Shown: positions 32,093-39,271 of the stretch, piece by piece
Position numbering within the stretch: the stretch's first letter is position 1
How the letters are laid out: each line of letters opens with the position of its first letter
Assembly: GCA_016283075.1 (NCBI GenBank)
Contig: JAEEMF010000001.1
Span: forward strand, 1 to 49,849
Origin: Bacilli bacterium
GTDB taxonomy: Bacteria > Bacillota_I > Bacilli_A > RF39 > UBA660
Length of the DNA: 49,849 nucleotides
Reading direction: 5' to 3'
Notes under the pieces: generated by a model
The model's input: only the letters and a program-made list of their open reading frames with translations
The model's database searches: none
What the model was told of the DNA's origin: nothing
Program-made: the position numbers and the translations under genes

Positions 32093-32766
32093 TATATCTC
32101 CTCGTTCTTTTTAAATTTTGATACATAATATAAAAATGGGGTATCTAGAAAAGCTATTATTATTTTGAAAATAATAGTAGTAATAGCCATTTCAATAACA
32201 TTTGCGAAAGGAATAACACCTAAATAAGCAATAACTACAAATATAATTGTATCTGATAATTGACTTACTATAGTGCTACCGTTATTACTAACCCATAATC
32301 TGTTATATTTATTTTTTAATATTTTATACATTCTAGCATCAATAAACTGACTTAGAATACAATTTATAAGACTTGCAATTGTTATTCTAGGCAAATAATT
32401 AAATACTATTTTTAATGATTCATTTGTCGTATCAACAGCACTCGGAACATATTGAAGAAACATACTCATCGATAAAGTAAATATAAGAAGTGTTAAAAAA
32501 CTAAAAATTATTGCTTTTCTCGCTTCTTTTTCACCATATATTTCACTAAGAATATCAGTTGTTAAAAAAATTGCACCATATGAAATATTACCTAGTGAAG
32601 TCGTCAAGCCAAACATATCTACTATTTTAATTGCTTGTATGTTACAAATTATAGTTGAAACACACATCCAAACAAATAATCCAACCCTTCCATATTTTTT
32701 ATAACAAGCACATGTAATTGAAAATGTGCCCAGCAAATAAATTGCTGAAATAAATAAATTAACCAT
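32092..32766 (-). CDS. VUT-family (YhhQ-type) nucleobase transporter
   Basis: A 224-residue membrane protein with six helices. The family marks are clear: ISYGAIFLTTDILSEIYGEKEARKA (60-84 region, seen here as LTTDILSEIYG then EKEARKA) and WVSNNGSTIVSQLSDT. Characterised members (YhhQ) import the queuosine precursors preQ0/preQ1 or queuine, which are 7-deazaguanines. Here it heads an operon with a phosphoribosyltransferase, a GMP-kinase-like protein and a Ham1 protein, and no queuosine gene is in the window. It could therefore carry a different purine-like base. AAGGAGG precedes the ATG; no known riboswitch was recognised upstream. Confidence 0.88.
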   Translation of the reverse strand: MVNLFISAIYLLGTFSITCACYKKYGRVGLFVWMCVSTIICNIQAIKIVDMFGLTTSLGNISYGAIFLTTDILSEIYGEKEARKAIIFSFLTLLIFTLSMSMFLQYVPSAVDTTNESLKIVFNYLPRITIASLINCILSQFIDARMYKILKNKYNRLWVSNNGSTIVSQLSDTIIFVVIAYLGVIPFANVIEMAITTIIFKIIIAFLDTPFLYYVSKFKKNEEI

Positions 32767-33179
32767 ACTTTTTCCTCCTTATGCGTTTATTATATCTCGC
32801 AGATTAAAGAGTTAATCATACCGGTTTTTTATAATTATAATAAGAAATAGTTATTAAAATAATTTAATAAGAAAAAATAAAAAAATTGCATATCAACGAA
32901 TTTGACACACAATTTTATAAAAATCAAATATAAATATTTGGCATACACAGATAAATAAAAAGTTATACCAAATACCAATTTTTTTAAATAAACATATAGA
33001 TAATTAAACGGATTATAATATAATATTTTTTAATCAAAAACTTTTATAATTGTATAAGTATTTTTATATATTAAAATGATTTATACTAATATAATTAATT
33101 ATAATATCAATTTTAAAATATACATTATATTTATATCATTTCTATTATAAAAACAAGACATAATTTTTTTGTAAATAAT
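32767..33179. other. 413-bp extremely A/T-rich non-coding gap
   Basis: The only gene-free stretch above 300 bases. No reading frame with a ribosome-binding site was seen on either strand. Near the transporter start there is a candidate -10 TATAAT (around 32831-32836) followed by CCGG and two weak hairpins: GATTAA/TTAATC at 32802-32817 and TGCG/CGCA at 32782-32801. The middle holds TTGGTATTTGGTATAA, a partial direct repeat. The rest is A/T-rich without recognisable structure. It may hold long leader or regulatory sequence, or decayed genes. Confidence 0.5.
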
Positions 33180-33204
33180 AGATAAAATAATTTTTTATTT
33201 ATCT
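33180..33204 (-). terminator. Probable terminator of Nudix 3
   Basis: AGATAAATAA pairs with TTATTTTATCT (one bulge), overlapping the end of the Nudix gene, and is followed by ATTATTT. Confidence 0.5.
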
Positions 33205-33665
33205 TTATTGATAATATGTTTAAATTCTGATGAATTAATCATATCTTTAACACATGCTGGTTGAATAGATAAATCTTTAACTTTATCTAAATCATACCAA
33301 GATTCATGTTCACCTGGGTGATCTAATACTTCGATATTATCAAAGTTTTTAAATGCTTTACCATTAACTTCATATAAGAATAAGTATTCATGATAATTTT
33401 TATTATCAAGAGAGAAGAAATTCTCAACAAGTCCTATTAACTTAGCATCTTCTTTAGAAACTTTAGTACCAGTTTCTTCTTCAATTTCTCTTATAAGTGC
33501 AGATAGACTATCTTCACCTGCTTCACATCTACCTCCAACTGGTACTAGATAATCAGTAAGATCATTTGCTTCTAATAAAACTTTACCTTCCTTTTTAATA
33601 AATGCACAGCATCGTACATTTAGTTTGTAGTCTCCTACCATTATACTTAAATCATTTTTTGCCAT
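33195..33665 (-). CDS. Nudix hydrolase 3
   Basis: A 156-residue Nudix protein with a complete box at 45-67 (GRCEAGEDSLSALIREIEEE). N-terminal CCAFIKKEGKVLLE and C-terminal YHEYLFLYEVNGKAF followed by HESWYDLDKVK match the broad Firmicutes Nudix group without a fixed substrate. GGAAGGTGAT precedes the ATG. It lies 30 bases downstream of the CYTH gene on the same strand and is probably cotranscribed with it. This is the second CYTH-Nudix pairing in the window. Confidence 0.88.
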   Translation of the reverse strand: MAKNDLSIMVGDYKLNVRCCAFIKKEGKVLLEANDLTDYLVPVGGRCEAGEDSLSALIREIEEETGTKVSKEDAKLIGLVENFFSLDNKNYHEYLFLYEVNGKAFKNFDNIEVLDHPGEHESWYDLDKVKDLSIQPACVKDMINSSEFKHIINKDK

Positions 33666-33695
33666 ACTAAAATCACCTTCCTATTTATTATAACA

Positions 33696-34181
33696 TTATA
33701 CTTGGTATAATTTATTAATGTTTTCTAATTCTTTATTTACTTTTTCTACTTCTTTTCTATCTCCTTCGATAGCTATTACATACATTTTTGGTTTAGAATA
33801 ATCATCTATTTCAAATGTAACATTGTTTTTCTTATAAACATATCTTGTACGTTTATTATCAGCACACAGTTTAAATTCTAAAGTGTCCAACATAGAATTA
33901 ATGAACTTTCTATTTGTATCATCTACTTTAATAGATAATGACTCTAATGAAATATTTAAATTTTCTTCTCTACTAGTAATATTTTTAAAATCAAAAGTTG
34001 TTTTTCTTCTTTCATTTACTACTGTAGTAGTAAGTCTTGCTATTACATTAGAAAGTTTTTCATTGTCATAAACCTTCCTATTTTGTAAGACAGCTGGTTC
34101 CTTTCTATAACCATTTTCCTCACAATAAGTGATATAAGGTTTTAAATTACTAACCTTATAACTATACTCGTATTCTTCCAT
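33696..34181 (-). CDS. CYTH-like protein
   Basis: A 161-residue protein with the layout of a compact CYTH (triphosphate tunnel) domain: an acidic N-terminal strand EEYEYSYKV, basic central strands (IARLTTTVVNERRKTTFDF) and a C-terminal RTRYVYKKNNVTFEIDDY strand followed by YVIAIEGD. The ExExK motif is degenerate (EYEYSYK), so the assignment is by pattern rather than by perfect motif. Triphosphate hydrolysis or binding is likely; the substrate is unknown. GGGAGG precedes the ATG. It stands between rpmA and Nudix 3 and may form a two-gene unit with the latter. Confidence 0.65.
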   Translation of the reverse strand: MEEYEYSYKVSNLKPYITYCEENGYRKEPAVLQNRKVYDNEKLSNVIARLTTTVVNERRKTTFDFKNITSREENLNISLESLSIKVDDTNRKFINSMLDTLEFKLCADNKRTRYVYKKNNVTFEIDDYSKPKMYVIAIEGDRKEVEKVNKELENINKLYQV

Positions 34182-34210
34182 AAAATTCCTCCCTTCTAAT
34201 TTTATAGAAC

Positions 34211-34239
34211 AAAAAAAGTATAGGAAAAAAACCTATACT
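34211..34239 (-). terminator. Terminator of rplU-prp-rpmA
   Basis: 8-bp stem (34217-34224 with 34232-34239), a 7-base loop of A, then seven T on the minus strand. It ends the ribosomal protein operon. Confidence 0.8.
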
Positions 34240-34525
34240 ATTTTTCTGGATATACGCTTACTTGCTTTCTATCTTTTCCAACACGTTCAAATTTAACATA
34301 ACCAGATACTTTTGCATATACTGTATCATCTGATCCAATACCACAGTTAACACCTGGATAAATTTTTGTTCCACGTTGACGATATATAATAGATCCACCA
34401 GTAACAAATTCACCATCAGCAGCCTTTGCTCCTAATCTTTTAGCAATAGAGTCACGACCGTTTTTAGTTGAACCTTGTCCTTTTTTGTGGGCAAATAATT
34501 GAATATTTAACTCTAAAAACTTCAT
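34238..34525 (-). CDS. rpmA: Ribosomal protein bL27
   Basis: 50S protein that reaches toward the peptidyl-transferase centre with its N-terminal tail. The 95-residue sequence has the conserved GQGSTKNGRDS and GGSIIYRQRGTKIYPG segments. The N-terminus MKFLELNIQLFAHKKG carries the Firmicutes extension that must be removed before ribosome assembly; the Prp protease, encoded directly upstream, cuts after Phe11 in QLFAHKKG by analogy with S. aureus. The ATG at 34525 with AGGAGG eight bases upstream is chosen over a GTG three codons before. Confidence 0.97.
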   Translation of the reverse strand: MKFLELNIQLFAHKKGQGSTKNGRDSIAKRLGAKAADGEFVTGGSIIYRQRGTKIYPGVNCGIGSDDTVYAKVSGYVKFERVGKDRKQVSVYPEK

Positions 34526-34537
34526 TGAGGACACCTC

Positions 34538-34843
34538 CTATATAATATTTATTTTAATGTTATTTTTATATTGCTCTTTTAATTCTGTTAATAAATCTAA
34601 CATATTATTAATAAGCAAGTCGATTACATTATCATGTAAATTAATAGTTATTTCTAAATCATCATCTTGAACATAACTAATTGCATCTTTGTTATATTTT
34701 AGTATTGCATTAACGCTTGTTATAACAATACTAGATGCTGCAGCACATACTATATCTTTACCATAATCATCATATCCTGCATGACCTGACATAGTAATTT
34801 TATTAATAGTGCTATCTTTTTTACTAATATTTACTTTTATCAT
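34538..34843 (-). CDS. prp: Ribosomal-processing cysteine protease Prp
   Basis: A 101-residue cysteine protease (YsxB family) that removes the N-terminal extension of bL27. The catalytic pair is visible: His21 in GHAGYDDYG and Cys33 in DIVCAAASS. It lies between rplU and rpmA, the standard Firmicutes order, which ties it to the extended L27 N-terminus found here. No strong ribosome-binding site precedes the ATG, only the tail of rplU three bases upstream, so it is translationally coupled to rplU. It is essential in relatives that have the L27 extension. Confidence 0.95.
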   Translation of the reverse strand: MIKVNISKKDSTINKITMSGHAGYDDYGKDIVCAAASSIVITSVNAILKYNKDAISYVQDDDLEITINLHDNVIDLLINNMLDLLTELKEQYKNNIKINII

Positions 34844-34846
34844 AAA

Positions 34847-35143
34847 TTATTTAATAGATGTAATTTCAATTTTAGTATATGGTTGACGATGACCTTGAGT
34901 TCTATGATAGTTTTTCTTTTGGTTGTATTTAAAGATTTTAATTTTTTTAGATTTACCATTTTTTAAAACTTTTGCTTTAACTTGAGCACCACTAACATAT
35001 GGGCGTCCAACAACACCGTTAGCCATTAAAACTTTATCGAAAACAACTTCTGAATCAGCTTCAGCATTTAATTTTTCTACATATAATACTGTACCAACTT
35101 CAGCAGTATATTGTTTTCCTCCTGTTTCGAATATTGCTGTCAT
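34847..35143 (-). CDS. rplU: Ribosomal protein bL21
   Basis: 50S protein, 98 residues, with FETGGKQYTAEVG at the start and the C-terminal basic block KKNYHRTQGHRQPYTKIEI. The longer open frame starts in the -35 region of its own promoter and includes the L21 leader, so it is not real; the ATG at 35143 with AGGAGGAATAAAA is. First gene of rplU-prp-rpmA. Confidence 0.97.
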   Translation of the reverse strand: MTAIFETGGKQYTAEVGTVLYVEKLNAEADSEVVFDKVLMANGVVGRPYVSGAQVKAKVLKNGKSKKIKIFKYNQKKNYHRTQGHRQPYTKIEITSIK

Positions 35144-35233
35144 TTTTATTCCTCCTATTCTCCAAGACTCGCCATTAAGGTGCATATTTGCTTTAAACCT
35201 TTTCTGCGCGGTTGTAGAGTAAGGCTCTACACG
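35144..35233 (-). ncRNA. L21 leader (autoregulatory mRNA element)
   Basis: The 5' leader between the promoter and rplU has the paired elements expected of the Firmicutes L21 leader: GTAGAG/CTCTAC around CCTTA (about 35215-35231), AACC/GGTT around GCGCAG, and a GCAAATATGC stretch before the ribosome-binding site. In relatives this element is thought to bind L21 and turn down the operon. Boundaries are approximate. Confidence 0.7.
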
Positions 35234-35239
35234 CAAACA

Positions 35240-35269
35240 ATTATACAACAATAAATCCTTTATTGTCAA
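35240..35269 (-). promoter_or_regulatory. Sigma-A promoter of rplU-prp-rpmA
   Basis: TTGACA (35269-35264), 18 bases, TATAAT (35245-35240), predicting a start of transcription near 35233 and a leader of about 90 bases. Confidence 0.88.
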
Positions 35270-35285
35270 CGGTTTTTATATAAAA

Positions 35286-36167
35286 TTACACTAATTTAAA
35301 CTCTCTTGAAATAATCCTCTCATCAGAGCAATATTTAATGACATAATCATTATTTTGCCTACAAATAATAATACCTACGGTCTTATTTTCAAAAGGAGTT
35401 TTCATATTCATATCAATGTAGTTCATATAAGTCATTATTTGGCCTGTATGTTCTTTCTTAAGTTCAGTTACTTTTAACTCCACTACAACGTAACATTTGT
35501 ATTTAATATTATATAAAAGAAGATCAATATAATTATATCTATCACCTATTTTAATTGGATATTCACTTCTTATATAAGTAAAACCATCCCCTAATTCATC
35601 TAAAAAGTTTTCTATATCTTCTAATATTATTTTTTTAAGCACTTTCTCTGAAATAAAAGTATAGCTATTACTTTTATTAATTATAATGGGATTCTTTACA
35701 AAATCAATTACATTTGATTCATCCTTATTTATTAAATTATTCTTTGTATTATCAGGTAATCGTTCGTACTCTCTATACTTTATTCTTTCACGTAATTGTC
35801 TTACTGATAAATTATTTAATTCAGAAATTTTTATATAGTACTGGAACTTATTATCGTCGAACCAAAGGATTTCGCAATAATGGCTCCAACTTAATTTGGC
35901 AGACAGTGTCTGCCATTTTTGAAACACTTTATATAGTTGTCTCATATTTCTTAGATTTCTTTGACTATATCCCTTTCCTAACTCTTTAGTTAATCTTATT
36001 GAATACTCTTTAATAATACCTTCTCCATACTTATTACCTGCATCTAATAAAAGTTTACCAACATTATAATAGGTATCCAGATCACTTTTGTTAATAGAAT
36101 AATGTTTAACTTTTCTATTAACTTCATTATTAATTAGTAAATTCTTAATTTCATTATAATAATTCAT
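35286..36167 (-). CDS. DUF1016 PD-(D/E)XK nuclease-family protein
   Basis: A 293-residue protein of the YhcG/DUF1016 family. An N-terminal helical DUF1016_N domain (about 1-140, with RNLRNMRQLYKVFQ and LSWSHYCEIL) is followed by a PD-(D/E)XK nuclease fold: YIDLLLYN with Asp, then YVVVELKV with the ExK pair, and GQIMTYMNYID. Relatives act in DNA metabolism and as accessory parts of defence or recombination systems. It starts 12 bases after radC ends, with AAAGGAG before the ATG, so it shares the radC transcript and its putative alternative-sigma promoter. The family is often found near restriction systems, but none is here. Confidence 0.88.
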   Translation of the reverse strand: MNYYNEIKNLLINNEVNRKVKHYSINKSDLDTYYNVGKLLLDAGNKYGEGIIKEYSIRLTKELGKGYSQRNLRNMRQLYKVFQKWQTLSAKLSWSHYCEILWFDDNKFQYYIKISELNNLSVRQLRERIKYREYERLPDNTKNNLINKDESNVIDFVKNPIIINKSNSYTFISEKVLKKIILEDIENFLDELGDGFTYIRSEYPIKIGDRYNYIDLLLYNIKYKCYVVVELKVTELKKEHTGQIMTYMNYIDMNMKTPFENKTVGIIICRQNNDYVIKYCSDERIISREFKLV

Positions 36168-36179
36168 ACATTACTCCTT

Positions 36180-36866
36180 TCACTTAATTATATTATTTTC
36201 ATAAAAACTATAGTATTTATCTTTGCCAATAATAATGTGATCTTCTACTGGAATATTAAATAGTTTACCTAGTTTAACAAGATTAGAAGTAGAATTTAAA
36301 TCTTCTTTACTTGGAAGAACATTACCGCTAGGATGGTTATGTATACAAATAATAGATGATGCGTTATATATACAGGCATACTTAAATACATCTCTAGGAT
36401 GTACCATACTGGCATTTACTGTTCCTTTAAATAATAATTTATCTTCGATTAATTTCTTAGAAGAATCTAGATATAATGCATAAAAAACTTCTTGTTTTAA
36501 ATCTTTTACTTTATTTGCATAACTTTCAAATATTATCTTAGGACTACTTAGTTTAGTACTAACTTTAACATCTTCAGACTGATACACTCTTCTTCCTAGT
36601 TCCATTGCTGATAATATAGTTACAGCTTTAGATACCCCTACTCCTTTAATAGAAACTAATTCTTTTAAAGTAATATCTTTTAAATTAGATATACTTCCTA
36701 TATATTTAAGAAGCGATAGAGATATATCTTTAACCGAAATACTCTTAGTACCAGTATTAAATAATATAGAAAGAAGTTCATCATTAGACAAACTACTAAC
36801 TCCTAAATTAACGAGTCTTTCTTTAGGTCTATCATTAATAGGAAGATCCTTTATTCTTACGTTCAT
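36180..36866 (-). CDS. radC: RadC-family JAB1/MPN-domain protein
   Basis: A 228-residue RadC. An N-terminal helix-hairpin-helix part (about 45-80, SIKGVGVSKAVTILSA) precedes the JAMM metallo-domain with CIHNHPSGNVLPSKED, the HxHPSGxxxPSxxD metal site. Despite the name it is not a proven DNA repair protein. In streptococci radC belongs to the core competence regulon, although it is not needed for transformation. Here its upstream element matches that of comEA almost base for base, which agrees with that link. GAGGTGATTAA precedes the ATG. Confidence 0.95.
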   Translation of the reverse strand: MNVRIKDLPINDRPKERLVNLGVSSLSNDELLSILFNTGTKSISVKDISLSLLKYIGSISNLKDITLKELVSIKGVGVSKAVTILSAMELGRRVYQSEDVKVSTKLSSPKIIFESYANKVKDLKQEVFYALYLDSSKKLIEDKLLFKGTVNASMVHPRDVFKYACIYNASSIICIHNHPSGNVLPSKEDLNSTSNLVKLGKLFNIPVEDHIIIGKDKYYSFYENNIIK

Positions 36867-36886
36867 TTAATCACCTCATATATAAC

Positions 36887-36912
36887 ATACGAGATTAATA
36901 TGCCAATTTCCT
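36887..36912 (-). promoter_or_regulatory. Putative alternative-sigma promoter of radC-DUF1016
   Basis: AGGAAAT (36912-36906), 12 bases, CTCGTAT (36893-36887), then 20 bases to the radC ATG. It matches the comEA element in both blocks, in the TTAATCTCGTAT core and in position. A terminator directly upstream isolates radC from the Nudix gene, so a promoter must lie here. Confidence 0.55.
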
Positions 36913-36916
36913 TCAA

Positions 36917-36950
36917 AAAAAAATAGAATTTATTAAAAAATTCTATTTTT
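36917..36950. terminator. Terminator of Nudix 4
   Basis: 12-bp stem (36919-36930 with 36939-36950) and 8-base loop with A-runs and T-runs on both sides, overlapping the end of the Nudix gene. Confidence 0.8.
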
Positions 36951-37392
36951 TATTATTAAACATATATATTTCTAAAGTATATTTTACTTCATTTGTTATA
37001 TTAGGATTATTTTTAATACTAGAAAGTGGTTCCCACTTATATGAATCATGCTCTGTTAGTATTATATTATTTATATTTTTTACCTTAATTGCAAAATTAT
37101 ACTGACGAGCTTTCTTACCACTGGATGAAAGATAATCAAATGTGTTTATAAAAGAAAGAACACTTTCTACATCAAGATTTGTTTCTTCTTTTACTTCTCT
37201 AATAAGAGCATCATAAATACTTTCGTTAGGTTCTAGATTACCACTTGGTAGTTCGTCTATACCTCCCATAAAATCATCTGACTTTCTAGTAAGTACTAGT
37301 ACTTTATCGTCATTTACTATTACAGCTCCTACAACATTTTTGATAATACCAACATCTTTTGATTTATTAAGTAATAAATCATAGAAATTCAT
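36943..37392 (-). CDS. Nudix hydrolase 4
   Basis: A 149-residue Nudix protein with box at 51-73 (GNLEPNESIYDALIREVKEE). The start of the domain, VVGAVIVNDDKVLVLTRKS, and the later YLSSSGKKARQYNFAIKV are typical of the mixed-substrate Firmicutes Nudix proteins. An ATG at 37392 with GGGGAGG is preferred to an upstream TTG. It begins 13 bases after mutL on the same strand and so may be cotranscribed with it; both genes would then contribute to genome fidelity, although this Nudix is not proven to be a MutT. Confidence 0.88.
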   Translation of the reverse strand: MNFYDLLLNKSKDVGIIKNVVGAVIVNDDKVLVLTRKSDDFMGGIDELPSGNLEPNESIYDALIREVKEETNLDVESVLSFINTFDYLSSSGKKARQYNFAIKVKNINNIILTEHDSYKWEPLSSIKNNPNITNEVKYTLEIYMFNNKK

Positions 37393-37405
37393 AATATACC
37401 TCCCC

Positions 37406-39211
37406 TTAGTTTTTAATTTCAAAACCAGTTCTTTTAAATGATTTTAATAGTTCATAATTTGAATAAAATATCATAGTTGGTCTACCATGTGCACAGTTAA
37501 ATGGATTATCACATTTAGATAAGTCTTCTAGAAGCTTTTCCATTTCTTTAATAGTTATATTTGTATTAGCTCTTATACTCATTTTACAAGCACACATTGC
37601 ATATACTGAGTTTAAGAATTTTTCTATATCAAAGTTCTTTTCTTCTTTTATAACGCTTTCAATAATTCTTTTAATTATTACTTCTTCATTTTTATTAATC
37701 CATACTGGATGAGATTTAATAATAATAGAATTTAATCCAAATTCTTCTACATCAATACCTAATATATCAAGAACTTCTTTATTTTCTTTAAGTATTATAA
37801 AATCAGTATTTGTTAGTTCCATAGTAATTGGAATAATAAGGTCAGTCTTACTAGTAGTTTTTTCTTTTCTAGCTTTTTGTATTCTTTCAAGATTAATTCT
37901 TTCTGCTGCGGCATGTTCATCTACTAAATACATACCATCTTCTGACTGACAAACTATAAATGTACCGTGTATTAATCCTACTGGATACATTTTAGGAAAA
38001 CGACTTTCTTCTTTTACAGGTTCTTCTATAACTACGTCTTCCTTACATGTACATTTATCACTTACTATTAAATCTTCATTTACTGCTATATAAGGAGCAC
38101 TATCATTTACTACATTAAAATTAAGTGCTATTTCTTCATAAGATTCTTTTTTATTAATTTTTTCATTTATTTCATCTTTTAAAGTAGATTCTTCATCATT
38201 AAGATGTTTCTCTACTTTAGGAATAATTGTCTTATGATCTAGTTTTTCTTTTATTAAAGATGTAATTAACTCAGTAAGAGATTCCATCTTACTAAACTTA
38301 ATATCCATTTTAGTAGGATGAATATTAACATCTATTAAAGATGGATCTACTTTAATATCAAGTACTACTATAGGATATCTATTATCTGGTTTATATGAGT
38401 GATATGCATCATTTATAACTCTATTAAGTTCTATATTTCTTACTACTCTACCATTTACTACTATAACAATATAGTTTCTATTAGCTCTTGTTACTTCTGG
38501 ATAACTTATATAACCATTTATTATATAGTCATCATTTTCACCTTTTATTTCATACATTTTTTTTGCTACTTCAAAGCCATATATATCTTTAATAGTTTTT
38601 AAAAGTTCTCCTCTACCATCTGTTTTTAAGATAGTTTGATCATTATTTGTTAAACTAAACTTTATATCAGGATGAGATAAAGCTATTTTATTCATATAAT
38701 CAGTAACACTTGCTAGCTCTGCATATAAACTTTTAATATGTTTAAGTCTAGCTGGAGTATTATAAAATAAATCATTAACACTCATAATAGTTCCGCGTCT
38801 AGCATCACCATTTGTTTGATTAATTAATTTACCTCCAGAAATATGTACTACTGTTCCTACATCTCCTGTACTAGTTTTAAGTACTATATTAGATACACTT
38901 GCTATAGAAGGAAGAGCTTCTCCTCTAAACCCTAATGTATTTATTCTAAATAAATCATCTTCACTTAAAAGTTTACTAGTAGCATGTCTTTGAAAAGCAA
39001 TAACTGCATCTTCTTTATCCATACCTTTTCCATCATCTATTACTCTTATCATTTTAGTACCAGCATCTTCTAGTTCTACACTTATACTTTTAGAATCTGC
39101 GTCTATACTATTTTCTACTAGTTCTTTTACTACGGAAGAACATCTTTCTACTACTTCTCCTGCTGCAATCTTATTTGCAAGTAGTTCATCCATTACATGA
39201 ATTTTACTCAT
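37406..39211 (-). CDS. mutL: DNA mismatch repair protein MutL
   Basis: GHKL ATPase and latent endonuclease of mismatch repair (601 residues). The N-terminal ATPase has AGEVVERCSSVVKELVENS, the DDGKGM and GFRGEAL loops. The C-terminal domain carries the endonuclease motif DEHAAAERINLE and the zinc-related CACK and CAHGRP motifs, so it is the nicking form usual in Gram-positives lacking MutH. The ATG at 39211 follows TTAGGTGA. No mutS is in the window; the mutS-mutL pair of most Firmicutes is broken here, as uvrC lies upstream. Confidence 0.96.
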   Translation of the reverse strand: MSKIHVMDELLANKIAAGEVVERCSSVVKELVENSIDADSKSISVELEDAGTKMIRVIDDGKGMDKEDAVIAFQRHATSKLLSEDDLFRINTLGFRGEALPSIASVSNIVLKTSTGDVGTVVHISGGKLINQTNGDARRGTIMSVNDLFYNTPARLKHIKSLYAELASVTDYMNKIALSHPDIKFSLTNNDQTILKTDGRGELLKTIKDIYGFEVAKKMYEIKGENDDYIINGYISYPEVTRANRNYIVIVVNGRVVRNIELNRVINDAYHSYKPDNRYPIVVLDIKVDPSLIDVNIHPTKMDIKFSKMESLTELITSLIKEKLDHKTIIPKVEKHLNDEESTLKDEINEKINKKESYEEIALNFNVVNDSAPYIAVNEDLIVSDKCTCKEDVVIEEPVKEESRFPKMYPVGLIHGTFIVCQSEDGMYLVDEHAAAERINLERIQKARKEKTTSKTDLIIPITMELTNTDFIILKENKEVLDILGIDVEEFGLNSIIIKSHPVWINKNEEVIIKRIIESVIKEEKNFDIEKFLNSVYAMCACKMSIRANTNITIKEMEKLLEDLSKCDNPFNCAHGRPTMIFYSNYELLKSFKRTGFEIKN

Positions 39212-39240
39212 ATAAATCACCTAATATTTATTATATTATA

Positions 39241-39271
39241 AAAAAGAAAAATAGAGAATACTCTATTTTTC
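39241..39271 (-). terminator. Terminator of uvrC
   Basis: 11-bp stem (39246-39256 with 39261-39271), 4-base loop, five T on the minus strand. It overlaps the uvrC stop. Confidence 0.8.

Noticed and set aside
32767..32880. A preQ1 or purine riboswitch before the YhhQ-like transporter.
   Set aside because: The leader lacks the conserved preQ1-I loop and the purine-riboswitch core; only two short hairpins are seen.
35144..35269. A longer L21 protein starting in the upstream region.
   Set aside because: The extra codons are the promoter and the L21 leader; the ATG at 35143 has an AGGAGG site.
35286..36167. The DUF1016 gene as part of a restriction-modification locus.
   Set aside because: No methylase or specificity subunit is adjacent; it is tied to radC.
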